A stretch of 64,000 nucleotides of DNA, taken from contig JAHDWN010000001.1 of the NCBI GenBank assembly GCA_023382675.1, positions 226,345 through 290,344 on the forward strand, given 5' to 3'. Below, piece by piece: positions 17,467 through 27,015 of this stretch. Every line of letters begins with the position of its first letter. The stretch's first letter is position 1. This DNA comes from Anaerolineae bacterium (GTDB lineage Bacteria > Chloroflexota > Anaerolineae > Aggregatilineales > Phototrophicaceae). The notes beneath the pieces are model-generated. The model did not search any database, was not told where the DNA came from, and saw only the letters and a list, made by a program, of their open reading frames with translations. The translations under genes were made by a program, and so were the position numbers.

Positions 17467-17595
17467 AAGGATTGTCTCACGTGCCAGGATCAGGAAGCGT
17501 TTTTTCGCTCCTATTTCTAGCACGACCCTATAAGAACAGAATAAGAGCCACAGCCTGTTTTACGTGTAACACATACCCAGATTGGTGGTCTCACG

Positions 17596-19569
17596 TCAAT
17601 CGAGGCCTAGTTGTCGTAGTGAGATCCGATCCAGGTCATAGCGAGACGACAAATCCACCTGCGTCGCAATGATCGCTACAGCCTGTTCCACCTGCTGGAT
17701 AGTGCGATCATGCCTGGCAGCGGCAGATTCGATCACGTGCTCCCAGGATGAGTCCTGCTTGCGAATACGATAAGCACGCCCCAGATAGCGCATGACATCG
17801 GTCGGATCGTCGAGTGTACCAGCCATAGCCGTGAGCGACTCGAATGAATTCGGATTCACCGCTAAGCCTGCTGAAAACGCGACTCGCGCTTTATCACTCT
17901 CTTCTTGCTCCTGGTAGATCAACCCCATCTGGCGGAATGCCTGCGAAGCATGAATGCTGGGCATTCCCTGGGCGTCCATGTTGAAAAGTATCTCGTGGCG
18001 CAGACACTGCAGCGCCTGTTCATAATTCCCGACTAACCGGTGGATCAATCCCATTTCCTGATAAATCCCGGTCGCCGGCAGCCCGTCTTTGATCGGAGCC
18101 TCTAGCAGCGTGAGTAGGTGATGGGCTTCTTGTTCACTCAACCCGGCATTATCCTGCACAAACCGGCGGCGCAGGAAGCGGACAACCCCGGTGATACCGC
18201 GCCAATCCAGAACGTAGGGATCAAATAGTCCTGGCAGCGGCACGCGTCTGCGTTTACCAAATGGGCCACCTTCTTTGCTTTCCAGGAAGATCGACAGGCG
18301 GCGTGTCTCACGGTTGGCATATTCAAGGAGGTCATGCTGATCATCGGGAATGACCAGTCTATCGAGCAGCACGTTGGGCAGCAGATCGTGAAGCGACCAT
18401 TCAACAAAGATCTGACCGCCACGAGGCAGCATGAGAGTCTCATCGCCCAATTGCAACATACCAGGGATGCTAATTGCCAGGGGAGATAGGCGAAACAGAT
18501 TGAGTAATGTCTCTGCGCGATCAAGATAGCGTGTTTGCAGGACGAATATCGCTTCCTGCGCACCGTGCTCGATGGCGGTTTCGATGTGGATAGCCTGGAC
18601 AAGATCGGGTGGGCAATCGGTGGTTTCCGGCGGGGTGGGGTTGCTGTGGACAACCGCATGAGCAGATGGCTCTGCTGGTGCCGGAACACTCACGAGCGCA
18701 TTGACATCCGCCTGATTAGTATCGACCGTGATGATGCTAACAGGTTTCATACTTTCAGCTTCGTGCTGCTGAAACATCTGTTGCGCGCGTGCCAGCGCCC
18801 GCTCATCACTGGCGAGATCGGCATAGCTGGTCTCACGACCGATAGAGACAATCCGCTCAAGTTCGGCAAGCATTTCCTCCAGATGCCCTGTGCGCCCGTA
18901 GGCTTGAGCCAGATAGCGTCGCGCGACAATTTCACGCGCAGGTTGGGGATCAAGCGCATTGAGCTGGAGCATCCGCTCGGCGTGCGCGCACAATTCGTGC
19001 CACCGACTGAGAGTCTGTTGTTCACTTGCCATGGCATTGAGCGCCCGCCAGGCAAGATCAATGTTTTCCATGGCTTGTGCGATTTTGAAAGCGCGCTTGA
19101 AATAATTGACTGAGAGATCCCACTCCTCGCGCATTCCATAGACCTGCCCGAAAGCCTGATAAATATCCGTCAAGAGCAGGCGCAAATCATCGTCAGTGTT
19201 ATAGAGGGCGATATGAAATTGAGTCCGCACCTCACGGATCTTCTGCTTGTCGCGCATCAAAATGCCTTCTGCCAGGCGATAGTGATAGAGCGCGTCATCG
19301 ATCTCGCCGAGAGCGGCCATACTCAAACCGCTACGTGTAAGCAGTGCGCCGACGAAGCCTTCCGGCAAGGGCACAGCACGCTGCTCGGCGTTCTTTAAGC
19401 AGCGTTTGCACACGTCGATGGCCTGCCGGTGTTTGCCTTGCTCGGCCAGGCGCATCGCTTTTACAAGTTCATCACGAATAAGATCGAGCTCGCGATCCTG
19501 CATAGTATGATCAACGTCCATTTTTAGCGCTGCCATAGCCAAACCGCCGTACTTCTGATCATATTGCAT
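17596..19569 (-). CDS. Tetratricopeptide-repeat protein of unknown role
   Basis: Cytosolic protein of up to 657 residues. Two helical-repeat regions flank a mixed region. The N-terminal TPR-like part covers about residues 30-260 (AEQGKHRQAIDVCKRCLK, DALYHYRLAEGIL, LSVNYFKRAFKIAQAMENID). A less regular middle covers about 320-470. The C-terminal TPR part covers about 485-620 (GNYEQALQCLRHEIL, DKARVAFSAGLAVNPNSFES). There is no signal peptide. Alternative starts lie at 19536 (MAALKMDV) and 19503 (MQDREL); none has a good SD, so the 5' end is uncertain. It follows no obvious partner; htpG is downstream on the same strand. Confidence 0.8.
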   Translation of the reverse strand: MQYDQKYGGLAMAALKMDVDHTMQDRELDLIRDELVKAMRLAEQGKHRQAIDVCKRCLKNAEQRAVPLPEGFVGALLTRSGLSMAALGEIDDALYHYRLAEGILMRDKQKIREVRTQFHIALYNTDDDLRLLLTDIYQAFGQVYGMREEWDLSVNYFKRAFKIAQAMENIDLAWRALNAMASEQQTLSRWHELCAHAERMLQLNALDPQPAREIVARRYLAQAYGRTGHLEEMLAELERIVSIGRETSYADLASDERALARAQQMFQQHEAESMKPVSIITVDTNQADVNALVSVPAPAEPSAHAVVHSNPTPPETTDCPPDLVQAIHIETAIEHGAQEAIFVLQTRYLDRAETLLNLFRLSPLAISIPGMLQLGDETLMLPRGGQIFVEWSLHDLLPNVLLDRLVIPDDQHDLLEYANRETRRLSIFLESKEGGPFGKRRRVPLPGLFDPYVLDWRGITGVVRFLRRRFVQDNAGLSEQEAHHLLTLLEAPIKDGLPATGIYQEMGLIHRLVGNYEQALQCLRHEILFNMDAQGMPSIHASQAFRQMGLIYQEQEESDKARVAFSAGLAVNPNSFESLTAMAGTLDDPTDVMRYLGRAYRIRKQDSSWEHVIESAAARHDRTIQQVEQAVAIIATQVDLSSRYDLDRISLRQLGLD

Positions 19570-19701
19570 TCAGCATATAACGATCAACTAACATTCCAAT
19601 AAATCTGGCTGCGGGCGTGGCCCATGTTCCTAACGCGCGCCTATCCGTTCGCCAAGTGTGTAAAAAGCGCCCGTGACCGATGCCGTCAGCGTCTGCACTG
19701 C

Positions 19702-19732
19702 TTGACACAGGCAAATGATTTCAGTAGCCTGT
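19702..19732 (+). promoter_or_regulatory. Promoter region with inverted-repeat operator ahead of the ArsR-type gene
   Basis: A consensus -35 TTGACA is at 19702-19707. A perfect inverted repeat ACAGGC (19707-19712) and GCCTGT (19727-19732) with a 14-base spacer follows, spanning the space up to a weak -10 (TAGCCT at 19725-19730). This geometry suits a dimeric ArsR regulator blocking its own promoter 39 bases before the gene. Confidence 0.5.
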
Positions 19733-19770
19733 AAAGTGTTGAAGTAGAGCCGTGTCAAGACATCGCCGTT

Positions 19771-20100
19771 ATGTCTCTACCTTATCGCTATCCAAGTGAT
19801 GAAATCTCGGTGCTCAATCTGGAAGATGCGCGTACCGTCGCGCGGTTCTTCCAGGTTCTGGCCGATCCTACACGTGTGCGAATGATCAAGGCGCTGGCAG
19901 ACGGTGAGTGGTGCGTGTCTGAGTTAACGCACGCGCTCAAAATGGATCAGCCCGCGGTATCGCATCAACTGAAGTATTTGCGTGAGCTTCGGCTCGTCCG
20001 CTGGAAAAAGGCCGGTCGCCACGTCTACTATACGCTGGCCGACAGCCATGTGCGCGAAACACTGCTCGCCAGCATCGCCCGTCTAGAGTGTGAAGTCTAG
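19771..20100 (+). CDS. ArsR/SmtB-family transcriptional regulator
   Basis: Winged-helix repressor of 109 residues. The family core is plain: FFQVLADPTRVRMIKALADG, then WCVSELTHALKMDQPAVSHQ (recognition helix), LKYLRELRLVRWKKAGRHVYYTLAD (wing). A Cys in the CVSEL helix lies where the alpha-3 metal site of ArsR proteins sits, but only one Cys is there, and the second Cys (LECEV) is at the C-terminus, so metal sensing is unproven. No SD is evident. The gene stands alone, so it may act on itself or on genes elsewhere. An imperfect GGGCAC hairpin without a T-run follows at 20104-20124. Confidence 0.88.
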   Translation: MSLPYRYPSDEISVLNLEDARTVARFFQVLADPTRVRMIKALADGEWCVSELTHALKMDQPAVSHQLKYLRELRLVRWKKAGRHVYYTLADSHVRETLLASIARLECEV

Positions 20101-20163
20101 TAGGGGCACGCCGCTGGTGTGCCCTGGACGGCGGCGAGCGGTCAAATTAGTCGTGTCGATGCG

Positions 20164-21660
20164 CTAGCTTTTCGGTATCGTCGTAGAAGTCGTTCGGCGG
20201 ATAATGTTGATGCGTGGGCGAGTGACTTCCGAATGTGGCGTTTTCGGCTTTTCTTCGATGTGAGGAATCAGCACAGCGAAGGTTGTGCCTTTGCCCAGAT
20301 CGCTTGAGACTTCGATCTGGCCGTTGTGCGCATCAACAATCCACTTTGCAATCGATAGCCCCAATCCAGACCCCTCGCCTTTGCGGACACGCGCTGGATC
20401 AGCCTGATAAAAGCGGTCGAATACGTGCGGCAAGTCTTCAGGCGCAATACCAATCCCGGTATCGATCACTTCGACAATGGCATCGTCATAGGATCGTCGC
20501 AGATTGACGATGACATTCCCACCTTCTGGCGTGAACTTAATGGCATTGCTCACCAGATTGAGGAACAATTGCTTCAATCGATCCGGGTCGCCTTGGACGC
20601 GCACAGGTTGAAAATCATGGATCGCGAACGTGATATTGCGTGTACTTGCCAGTACCTTGGCGTCGCGATAAACCTCACTGATGGTCGTATCGAGATCAAG
20701 CGGCTCAAGATCTAATGTCAGTCCGCCATAGTCCGCACGCGCCAGCAAGAGCAAGTCGCTGACAAGACGCGACATACGTTCGACTTCACTTTCGACCGCC
20801 TCCAGCGATTCCTTGTCCACGCCGTAACGTTTGATCAGATCGAGATTGCCGCGAATGGCGGTTAGCGGCGTGCGCAGTTCATGAGAAACGTCGGCGACAA
20901 AACGTTGTTGAACATGGAACAGATTTTCGAGTCGATCCATCATGCGGTTGAAAACCGAGTTCATGCGGCCAATTTCATCCATCGGGCCGTCGTAATCCAG
21001 GCGCGTCTTCAAATCATCAGTGGCAGCGATGCGCGAAGCCGCCTGGGCGACATGATCAATCGGCGTGAGGGCGCGGCGCGAAAAAGCGAGCGCCATCGCC
21101 ACCGAGCCGATCATGGCAATCGCCATACCCCCGGCAATAATGACGATCAGTTCCCGGCTGGCCTTGTTGATGGTCTCGAGCGATGTCGCCGCCTGGACTG
21201 CAAAGCGACCACTCATATAACTGAAAGAGCGTGTCAAAACCCGATACGAGCCGTTGTTGATCAGCGAGTTCGTCAAAATATCGCCCGACTGTGTTCCCGA
21301 CTCGCTCGCCATCTGGGACAGGCTGTTCTCGTCCAGCGGGGCCGCATACGTCGATAAATTGTTCGTCTGCCCGGCCAGCGTGTGCTCATCGCCCAGTTCC
21401 CAGACCTGGACAAAGACCCCCGGCGCGCGGAACAGATCCAACTCCGGCAGACGCATACGGACTTCGGTAGGCGCGCCAAACTGCGCCCGGATATAGGCTC
21501 CGCTGTTTTGTAGAACGACATCAGCCGTTTCGATCAACGTCGTATCGACCGTGTTGATCAGCGCCCAGCGCGTGACTCCATACAGCGCCCCACCGAAAAG
21601 AATGAGAATGCCGCCTAGCAATCCCGAATACCAGAGGACAAGCTTACTGCGAAGGGTCAT
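20164..21660 (-). CDS. Membrane sensor histidine kinase
   Basis: Two-component sensor of 498 residues. There are two helices (about residues 8-30 and 172-193) around a periplasmic-type sensing domain, then a HAMP domain. The kinase follows: H-box FVADVSHELRTPLTAI, N-box NLVSNAIKFTPEGG, G1 DTGIGIAPED, F-box HVFDRFYQAD and G2 GEGSGLGLSIAKWIV. The C-terminal tail of about 30 residues is basic and Thr-rich. Its partner response regulator gene ends 9 bases upstream, and both are on one transcript. The architecture is that of the MprB/BaeS/PhoR-like class; the signal is unknown. Confidence 0.93.
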   Translation of the reverse strand: MTLRSKLVLWYSGLLGGILILFGGALYGVTRWALINTVDTTLIETADVVLQNSGAYIRAQFGAPTEVRMRLPELDLFRAPGVFVQVWELGDEHTLAGQTNNLSTYAAPLDENSLSQMASESGTQSGDILTNSLINNGSYRVLTRSFSYMSGRFAVQAATSLETINKASRELIVIIAGGMAIAMIGSVAMALAFSRRALTPIDHVAQAASRIAATDDLKTRLDYDGPMDEIGRMNSVFNRMMDRLENLFHVQQRFVADVSHELRTPLTAIRGNLDLIKRYGVDKESLEAVESEVERMSRLVSDLLLLARADYGGLTLDLEPLDLDTTISEVYRDAKVLASTRNITFAIHDFQPVRVQGDPDRLKQLFLNLVSNAIKFTPEGGNVIVNLRRSYDDAIVEVIDTGIGIAPEDLPHVFDRFYQADPARVRKGEGSGLGLSIAKWIVDAHNGQIEVSSDLGKGTTFAVLIPHIEEKPKTPHSEVTRPRINIIRRTTSTTIPKS

Positions 21661-21669
21661 ACCAACCCG

Positions 21670-22353
21670 TTATTCCTCTTCACGGAGCACGTAGCCCACG
21701 CCACGAACGGTATGGATCAGGCGCGTTTCATTCTCTTGTTCAGTTTTCTGGCGTAAGTAGCGCACGTAGACTTCGATGATATTGCTCTCACCGCCGAAAT
21801 CGTAGCCCCAGACGCGATCAAAAATGACATCGCGCGTGAGCACTTGGCGCGGATTGCGCATAAAGAGTTCCAGCAATTCGTACTCTTTCGCCGTCAGGTC
21901 GATGGCGCGTTCGCCCCGGTAAGCACGGTGCGTGCCAGTATCGAGGGTGAGATCGCTGAAGCGCAAGATTTCCGGGCGTGAATTCGGTGTTGAACGACGA
22001 AAGAGCGCCCGCACGCGCGCCATCAGTTCGTCAACCGAGAAGGGTTTAACCAGATAATCGTCTGCGCCCGCATCCAGGCCAGAAACCCGATCCCGGATGT
22101 CATCTTTGGCAGTCAGCATCAAGATCGGCACATCGCTGGCCGCGCGCAGCCGTTTGCACACTTCCAGACCATCCAGGCCGGGAAGCATCCAATCGAGAAT
22201 CACGAGATCCGGCGGATTGTCACGAGCGACTCCCAGGCCGCTCTGTCCGTCGCGCGCAACGCTGACCCTATATCCTTCATAAATCAACCCACGCTCGATG
22301 AATTGCGCAATCCGCGCTTCATCTTCAATGAGTAAGATTCGTTCACCAGACAT
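21670..22353 (-). CDS. OmpR/PhoB-family response regulator
   Basis: DNA-binding response regulator of 227 residues. The receiver shows IEDEARI, phosphoacceptor Asp in [13 protein letters not shown], Thr in LMLTAKD and Lys in [11 protein letters not shown]. The winged-helix domain shows [22 protein letters not shown], then [14 protein letters not shown] and the closing [19 protein letters not shown] lies 8 bases before the ATG. It pairs with the histidine kinase just downstream and probably controls envelope-related genes, but no target site was identified. Confidence 0.94.
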   Translation of the reverse strand: MSGERILLIEDEARIAQFIERGLIYEGYRVSVARDGQSGLGVARDNPPDLVILDWMLPGLDGLEVCKRLRAASDVPILMLTAKDDIRDRVSGLDAGADDYLVKPFSVDELMARVRALFRRSTPNSRPEILRFSDLTLDTGTHRAYRGERAIDLTAKEYELLELFMRNPRQVLTRDVIFDRVWGYDFGGESNIIEVYVRYLRQKTEQENETRLIHTVRGVGYVLREEE

Positions 22354-22395
22354 GGAGAGGTCTCCCCTTGCACATCAGACCAAACTCAGGCCAAC

Positions 22396-22401
22396 ATTAT
22401 A
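22396..22401 (-). promoter_or_regulatory. -10 box of the two-component operon
   Basis: On the minus strand a perfect TATAAT lies 42 bases before the response-regulator ATG. The best -35 candidates (ACTTGC or TTGCTT, at 17 or 15 bases) are weak. Confidence 0.45.
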
Positions 22402-22423
22402 CGTGGGCTAAATAAGAAGCAAG

Positions 22424-24463
22424 TTAGCGTGCCCACTGAAATGACCAAACAGTCGCCGGGCTGCTGAGCAGCACCTGTGTGCCAGTGCCAGCATTGAAGA
22501 TCGTCAGCGGCCCCTGGCGCACGCCATTGATCTCAACGAGATTCAAATACCCGGCAAGAAATGCACCATCGAACGACAGCCGAGGTGCGATGACGGATGG
22601 CAACACCGTGATCGTCGCCTGAGCGCCACTGCCGTAAGCCACATCGATCATTTGCGGGGCATCACCCTCCGCCTCACGCACGATCAGCCGGACTTCGCCG
22701 AGTACGCCTTCGATGGCAGTTTCAATAATCGCGCCAACTGGGAGTGTGTAAACAGTGTCGGGGTTATCCAGGACGCCGGGCAGAAAGCGTTCGACGGTCT
22801 GTTCGACAAGTGCATCGTCTTGCAGCGAGCGGCCATAGGTGACAATGCTGCCATCACTGAGCCAGAATGCCTGCGCGCCAAAATCGGTTTGCAGCATTTG
22901 ATAGTTACCATCACTCAGCGTGATCACGCCATGCACCCCGTTTGTTCCGGGGCGAAGCTCGCTCACAAGCAGATGCGTGCCGTCAGGGGAAAAGGCAGGT
23001 TCACCATAGAAGATGCCTTCGTCTTCGGAATCAGCGCGAACAATGCGCAGATTCGCGCCAGTGATGTCGATAAGCTGGATACCGCCATCAGTAAAGGCAA
23101 TCTGTTTGGCATCCGGGCTGAACGCGGGTGAGACAAAACCCGCGTTTTCCAATGTCGCCAGCGAGAGCGGACGTCCGCCGGTGAGAAGTTGCACCCACAG
23201 TTGCCCCACACTGACGTAAGCCACTGCCGATAAATCAGGCGCGATGGCATATTCGACTACGTCATCATGTGTGGACGTGACCTGAACTGCGTTGGCTCCA
23301 TCGGCGGGCAAGCGCCAGAGTTGAGCGACGCCAGCCGGATCGTTCGCCAGGAAAAAGGCATCGTAGCGCATCGGCAGCCCGCTCACAATCTCGATAGGAG
23401 CGTTCGCGGATTCAGTGACGTCAAGCGAAGCGGGCGTGGGCACAATCGGCTGCGGGGTTGGCTGCAAGGCGAAAAACGCCTGAGCGTCGAACCGCCCCCA
23501 CGAATATGTCGCGACTGAACTGATCGGCAGCGGAAACCCCTGCCCGCTGATCGGGTCATACAGCGCCAGGACACCGCCATCGAAAGCTGTAAGCAGCGCA
23601 GCGCCAGGTGCCCAACGCAAACCGGCAGTTTGCACCGCCGTCTGGCTGCGCGTGATGACCTCTGACGCGCCGCGCGCTATCGATTGCAGGCGTCCATACC
23701 CTGGCGGCGTGGCTTCATCGGTTTTGTCACGGCCAAAGAAAACGAGCTCGTCCGCAGCATTCAGGTAGGGCAAATGGTATTCCCACTGCGAGTCCAGAAT
23801 GACGAACTGTTCGTTAGCAAGTTCCAAATCCATCAAAACCAAACCGCCGTCCGGTGGCGTAAACACAATCTGCGATCCTGTCACCCACGCGATCCCATCC
23901 GTCTGCGTAATGACGCTCGCCAGCGACATCGCCGAATCCAATCGCCGGTAAATCCACCAGACACCGGCATCTGTGTGCGCGGCCAGGTATTGTGAACTGG
24001 GCGACCAGATCAGATCGACAAACAAGCCCTCTCGGAGTTCGCTGTACGCTGCGACATCACCAAGATCGTGATAAACGCGTGCGCCATAAGTCGTGGTGTA
24101 AGCAATCGCGCGCTGATCTGGCGACCAGGCGATGGTCTCGCCCAACCCACGATATGGCGGCACGTCAGCCTGGCGCTCGATGACACGCGGTTCGTTTGCG
24201 CCGATCATACTCACGACACTGATGCTGGTCTCGGTGCGATAGGCGATCTGATTGCCGTCCGGAGCCACACCAAAATCGACGACAAACTCATCATCTGGCG
24301 TAGTCTGCGTAATACCTTCGGCACCCAGTCCATAGCGCTGAACCATGCCCGTATTGAGCAAAACGTAAAGCTCAGCCGGTAGATTGAGCGCATCCTGGGC
24401 AACCAGCCGCGTCGTCCACAGGGATAGAAGCGCAAACGTCAAAAACAGGATTGGGCGGCGCAT
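22424..24463 (-). CDS. Secreted TolB-like beta-propeller protein
   Basis: Exported protein of 679 residues. A signal peptide (MRRPILFLTFALLSL, cut near VAQ-DA) and AGGAGG close to the ATG support the start. Repeated blade motifs of the WD40-like/PD40 type recur through the protein: DFGVAPDGNQIAYRTE, AWSPDQRAIAYTT, IWSPSSQYLAAH, PAFSPDAKQIAFTDGG, PAFSPDGTHLLVSE. A short Pro/Thr linker near residue 335 (QPTPQPIVPTPASLD) divides it into two propeller halves. No enzyme motif is visible. It precedes the two-component genes but has its own spacing, so co-regulation is only possible, not shown. Confidence 0.78.
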   Translation of the reverse strand: MRRPILFLTFALLSLWTTRLVAQDALNLPAELYVLLNTGMVQRYGLGAEGITQTTPDDEFVVDFGVAPDGNQIAYRTETSISVVSMIGANEPRVIERQADVPPYRGLGETIAWSPDQRAIAYTTTYGARVYHDLGDVAAYSELREGLFVDLIWSPSSQYLAAHTDAGVWWIYRRLDSAMSLASVITQTDGIAWVTGSQIVFTPPDGGLVLMDLELANEQFVILDSQWEYHLPYLNAADELVFFGRDKTDEATPPGYGRLQSIARGASEVITRSQTAVQTAGLRWAPGAALLTAFDGGVLALYDPISGQGFPLPISSVATYSWGRFDAQAFFALQPTPQPIVPTPASLDVTESANAPIEIVSGLPMRYDAFFLANDPAGVAQLWRLPADGANAVQVTSTHDDVVEYAIAPDLSAVAYVSVGQLWVQLLTGGRPLSLATLENAGFVSPAFSPDAKQIAFTDGGIQLIDITGANLRIVRADSEDEGIFYGEPAFSPDGTHLLVSELRPGTNGVHGVITLSDGNYQMLQTDFGAQAFWLSDGSIVTYGRSLQDDALVEQTVERFLPGVLDNPDTVYTLPVGAIIETAIEGVLGEVRLIVREAEGDAPQMIDVAYGSGAQATITVLPSVIAPRLSFDGAFLAGYLNLVEINGVRQGPLTIFNAGTGTQVLLSSPATVWSFQWAR

Positions 24464-24560
24464 GCCCCCTCCTCACGGTCAGCCGATCCGAATTCAGTAT
24501 AGCCGTTGATAGGTTTCCTCACCACTTCCACATGTTCTGAAACAGAGCAGCAAAACAGGC

Positions 24561-26960
24561 TCAGTCAGATAGCGACGGCGCTGCTTCCGCCAGCGTGAAA
24601 TTCCCAAGTGAAACATCACCAGCACGGCCATCGTCATTAAGGGCGTGGAATGGCGCGATCTCCGGATAGGTGTACCAGCCAGCAATGACCTGGTACTCAC
24701 CCGGAGCGAGATCATCCGGCAGCGGGATAATAACCTCTTCGCTTCGCGTACTGTCCGCCGGGATCATGCCCAACGGGACATCCTGCTGTGCCATCAATGT
24801 GCCCGTCCCATCAAGCAGGTGTACGAAGCGAATGTCATTCTCGGTGCGCGCCTCGGCAAACTCCCACCAGAGCCAGACCTGCACTGACCGCTCCTGGTCG
24901 GTGCGCGTCGCGATCAAGTGTCCCGCCAGCGTGATGCCGCCTTCGAAGAGGATGGGTGCAGCAAAATCCCCTGCCACAAAATTGCCGATTTCCAGCGACT
25001 CGACCTGCAACGAGCGGCAGATCTCTCCCGGCGCAATCTGTGGCTGGCAGGGCGGCTCTACATCCAGGCTGATGGTGTAGAAGCCCGCATCTGGAAAAGG
25101 CAGCGGGATATGCATTTGCGTAGCATCGTCAAGAAAACCACTCGCGAGCGTTTCGCCATTCAGCCGAATCCGAATGTCGCGACCATCGGCATTCAGGGTC
25201 GTTTCGAGCAGTGCCCAGCCAGCGGCAGGCGCAAAAACATACGAGTCCGCCTGACTGTTGACGACAGATTGCGTCGATAGTGTGGACGTAAAAGCCGGGT
25301 CTGCCTGCGAACTCGGCGTCTCGAACAACGCGAACCGATCATCTTCAAACCCTGGCGCACCGAGGTGTTGCTCTAGCTGAGACAAAGCGCCATCGTCAAG
25401 CTGCTGCTTATGCACAATGATCACGTCAACGCCCGCCTCATTCAGCAGCGCAGGATCAAGTGTCGTCTCCAGAATCGTGAGGAGTGCGGGACTGACAGGC
25501 GTTCGGCGCGTCACCTGCCCGGCGATCAGGGGGTGCTGGTGCGCAGTCTGCAAATACAAGCCGGATTTCGCGCTGACGAGATTATCCCAGGGGACATCCA
25601 TGACCGCGCGTACATCCTCTCGATCCCGCAGTTCGGTGATGGCAGCGGGAATTTCGGCGGAAGTTGTCGGCAGCGGGAAAAACGTCTGATAGTCGAACAG
25701 GATCAGCCCGATGCCGACCAGCGTGGCAGTCCAACGGAAATTCTGATTCCTGACGTAGCGCTCAAGCAGCCAGGAAGCGCCCCAACCAGCCAGAACCGCA
25801 ATGCACAATGCCAGCGCGAAGTTGAAGCGCCCAGGCGTGCGAACAAGATTGAAGATGGGTAAATCCTGCAGCAGGGCCCAGGGCAGCACGATATGACTGC
25901 TGTAGCCATCCACGCCGAAGCTGACCGGTTGATCGAACACTTTGAGCAGCGGCCCCAGCGACAGCCCATACGCCACGAGCGCGAGCACGAGCCAGCCGCG
26001 CGCCAGCCGGAAATGCCATAAGCCAATCGCTGCCAGCATCCCGCCGATAATGCCGACGTAAGCAGCGCCCTCATCGATGTTGATGCCGAGCACGCGATGC
26101 GTGTATTCCATCTGTCCATAGAGCGGATGGAAAAACGACGGCGTGAATGGTGCGAGCAAGTCCGCGCTGTAGCGCACACTGCCGCCTTCATCGGCATATG
26201 TTACAGCCGAGGAGAAAGCAGGCAGCAAGTAGAGGCCGAGCACAAACAGCGCCAGTACACATGCGATTATCATGTGCCTGAGCGCGTTCCAACAGCGGCG
26301 GACGCCCCAGCGGATCGCGAAAAAGACTGTTAACGGCAGCAAGGCCCAGACGATCTGGAGCGTGTGCCCCAAGGCAGCGAGCACGAAGCATACGGTAGTG
26401 AATAACAGACTGCCTGGCTGCCAGCGCCGCTCCGGCAGCGATTCAAGGCGCAGCAAAGCCAGGCCATACAACGCGAACGGCCACTGTACGATCAACCCTG
26501 AATGGGCGGCGGCCAGGTGTCCCTGCATCGTCGGGAACGCCATGAAGATCACACCAGCAATCAGTGCGGGGCGCCGCTTGCCGATCAGCGCGTGTGCGAG
26601 CAGGTACATGGCCCAACCGTTGAGCGCCATCGTCAGCAGCATATGCAGATTGTGAGCGGCGGGCAAGGGCATGACGAACGCAAACAGCCAGGCCGGGAAA
26701 TACTGCAACAGGTTAGCTTGCAGGGTTACGCCTTCCATGCCATGGGGATAGGCAAGCAGTGGCTGAAAGAACAGCGACTGCCCCTGGCGCAAGGCATAGG
26801 TGAACCACCAGATGTGGCGGGCATCTTCGTAGGCGTCGCTGTACTCGAATCCGGCGAACACCGACGAGAAGTTGAGGATGAGCGGGTACGTGATGATGAT
26901 AGCGAGCAAGAAGTAGAACAGCACCACCGCCCCGTGGCGGACGAATCGGCTCTTAAGCAC
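24561..26960 (-). CDS. Multi-pass glycosyltransferase-like membrane protein with C-terminal beta domain
   Basis: Integral membrane protein of 799 residues resembling GT-C-fold or YfhO-like proteins. About 11 helices fill residues 10-425. The first external loop contains EYSDAYEDARHIWWFTYALR, placed where GT-C enzymes carry catalytic acidic residues. The soluble C-terminal part (about 430-799) ends in a beta domain with QVWLWWEFAEARTENDIRFV and LAPGEYQVIAGWYTYPEIA. The same domain closes the protein at 31358-33340. The GTG start at 26960 has GGAGG 6 bases upstream. It probably transfers a lipid-linked sugar or modifies surface glycans; the substrate is unknown. Confidence 0.72.
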   Translation of the reverse strand: MLKSRFVRHGAVVLFYFLLAIIITYPLILNFSSVFAGFEYSDAYEDARHIWWFTYALRQGQSLFFQPLLAYPHGMEGVTLQANLLQYFPAWLFAFVMPLPAAHNLHMLLTMALNGWAMYLLAHALIGKRRPALIAGVIFMAFPTMQGHLAAAHSGLIVQWPFALYGLALLRLESLPERRWQPGSLLFTTVCFVLAALGHTLQIVWALLPLTVFFAIRWGVRRCWNALRHMIIACVLALFVLGLYLLPAFSSAVTYADEGGSVRYSADLLAPFTPSFFHPLYGQMEYTHRVLGINIDEGAAYVGIIGGMLAAIGLWHFRLARGWLVLALVAYGLSLGPLLKVFDQPVSFGVDGYSSHIVLPWALLQDLPIFNLVRTPGRFNFALALCIAVLAGWGASWLLERYVRNQNFRWTATLVGIGLILFDYQTFFPLPTTSAEIPAAITELRDREDVRAVMDVPWDNLVSAKSGLYLQTAHQHPLIAGQVTRRTPVSPALLTILETTLDPALLNEAGVDVIIVHKQQLDDGALSQLEQHLGAPGFEDDRFALFETPSSQADPAFTSTLSTQSVVNSQADSYVFAPAAGWALLETTLNADGRDIRIRLNGETLASGFLDDATQMHIPLPFPDAGFYTISLDVEPPCQPQIAPGEICRSLQVESLEIGNFVAGDFAAPILFEGGITLAGHLIATRTDQERSVQVWLWWEFAEARTENDIRFVHLLDGTGTLMAQQDVPLGMIPADSTRSEEVIIPLPDDLAPGEYQVIAGWYTYPEIAPFHALNDDGRAGDVSLGNFTLAEAAPSLSD

Positions 26961-27015
26961 GCATCACCTCCGCCTCTTGCCGCATGCGCATATCATCGGC
27001 TTTGACAGGCTGCGA

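Noticed and set aside
17467-17595. CIRCE heat-shock operator upstream of htpG
   Set aside because: No TTAGCACTC-N9-GAGTGCTAA-type repeat is visible; GTGCTAG near 17517 is isolated.
20101-20130. Terminator after the ArsR gene
   Set aside because: The GGGCAC/GTGCCC hairpin has no T-run, so it is mentioned only in the ArsR entry.
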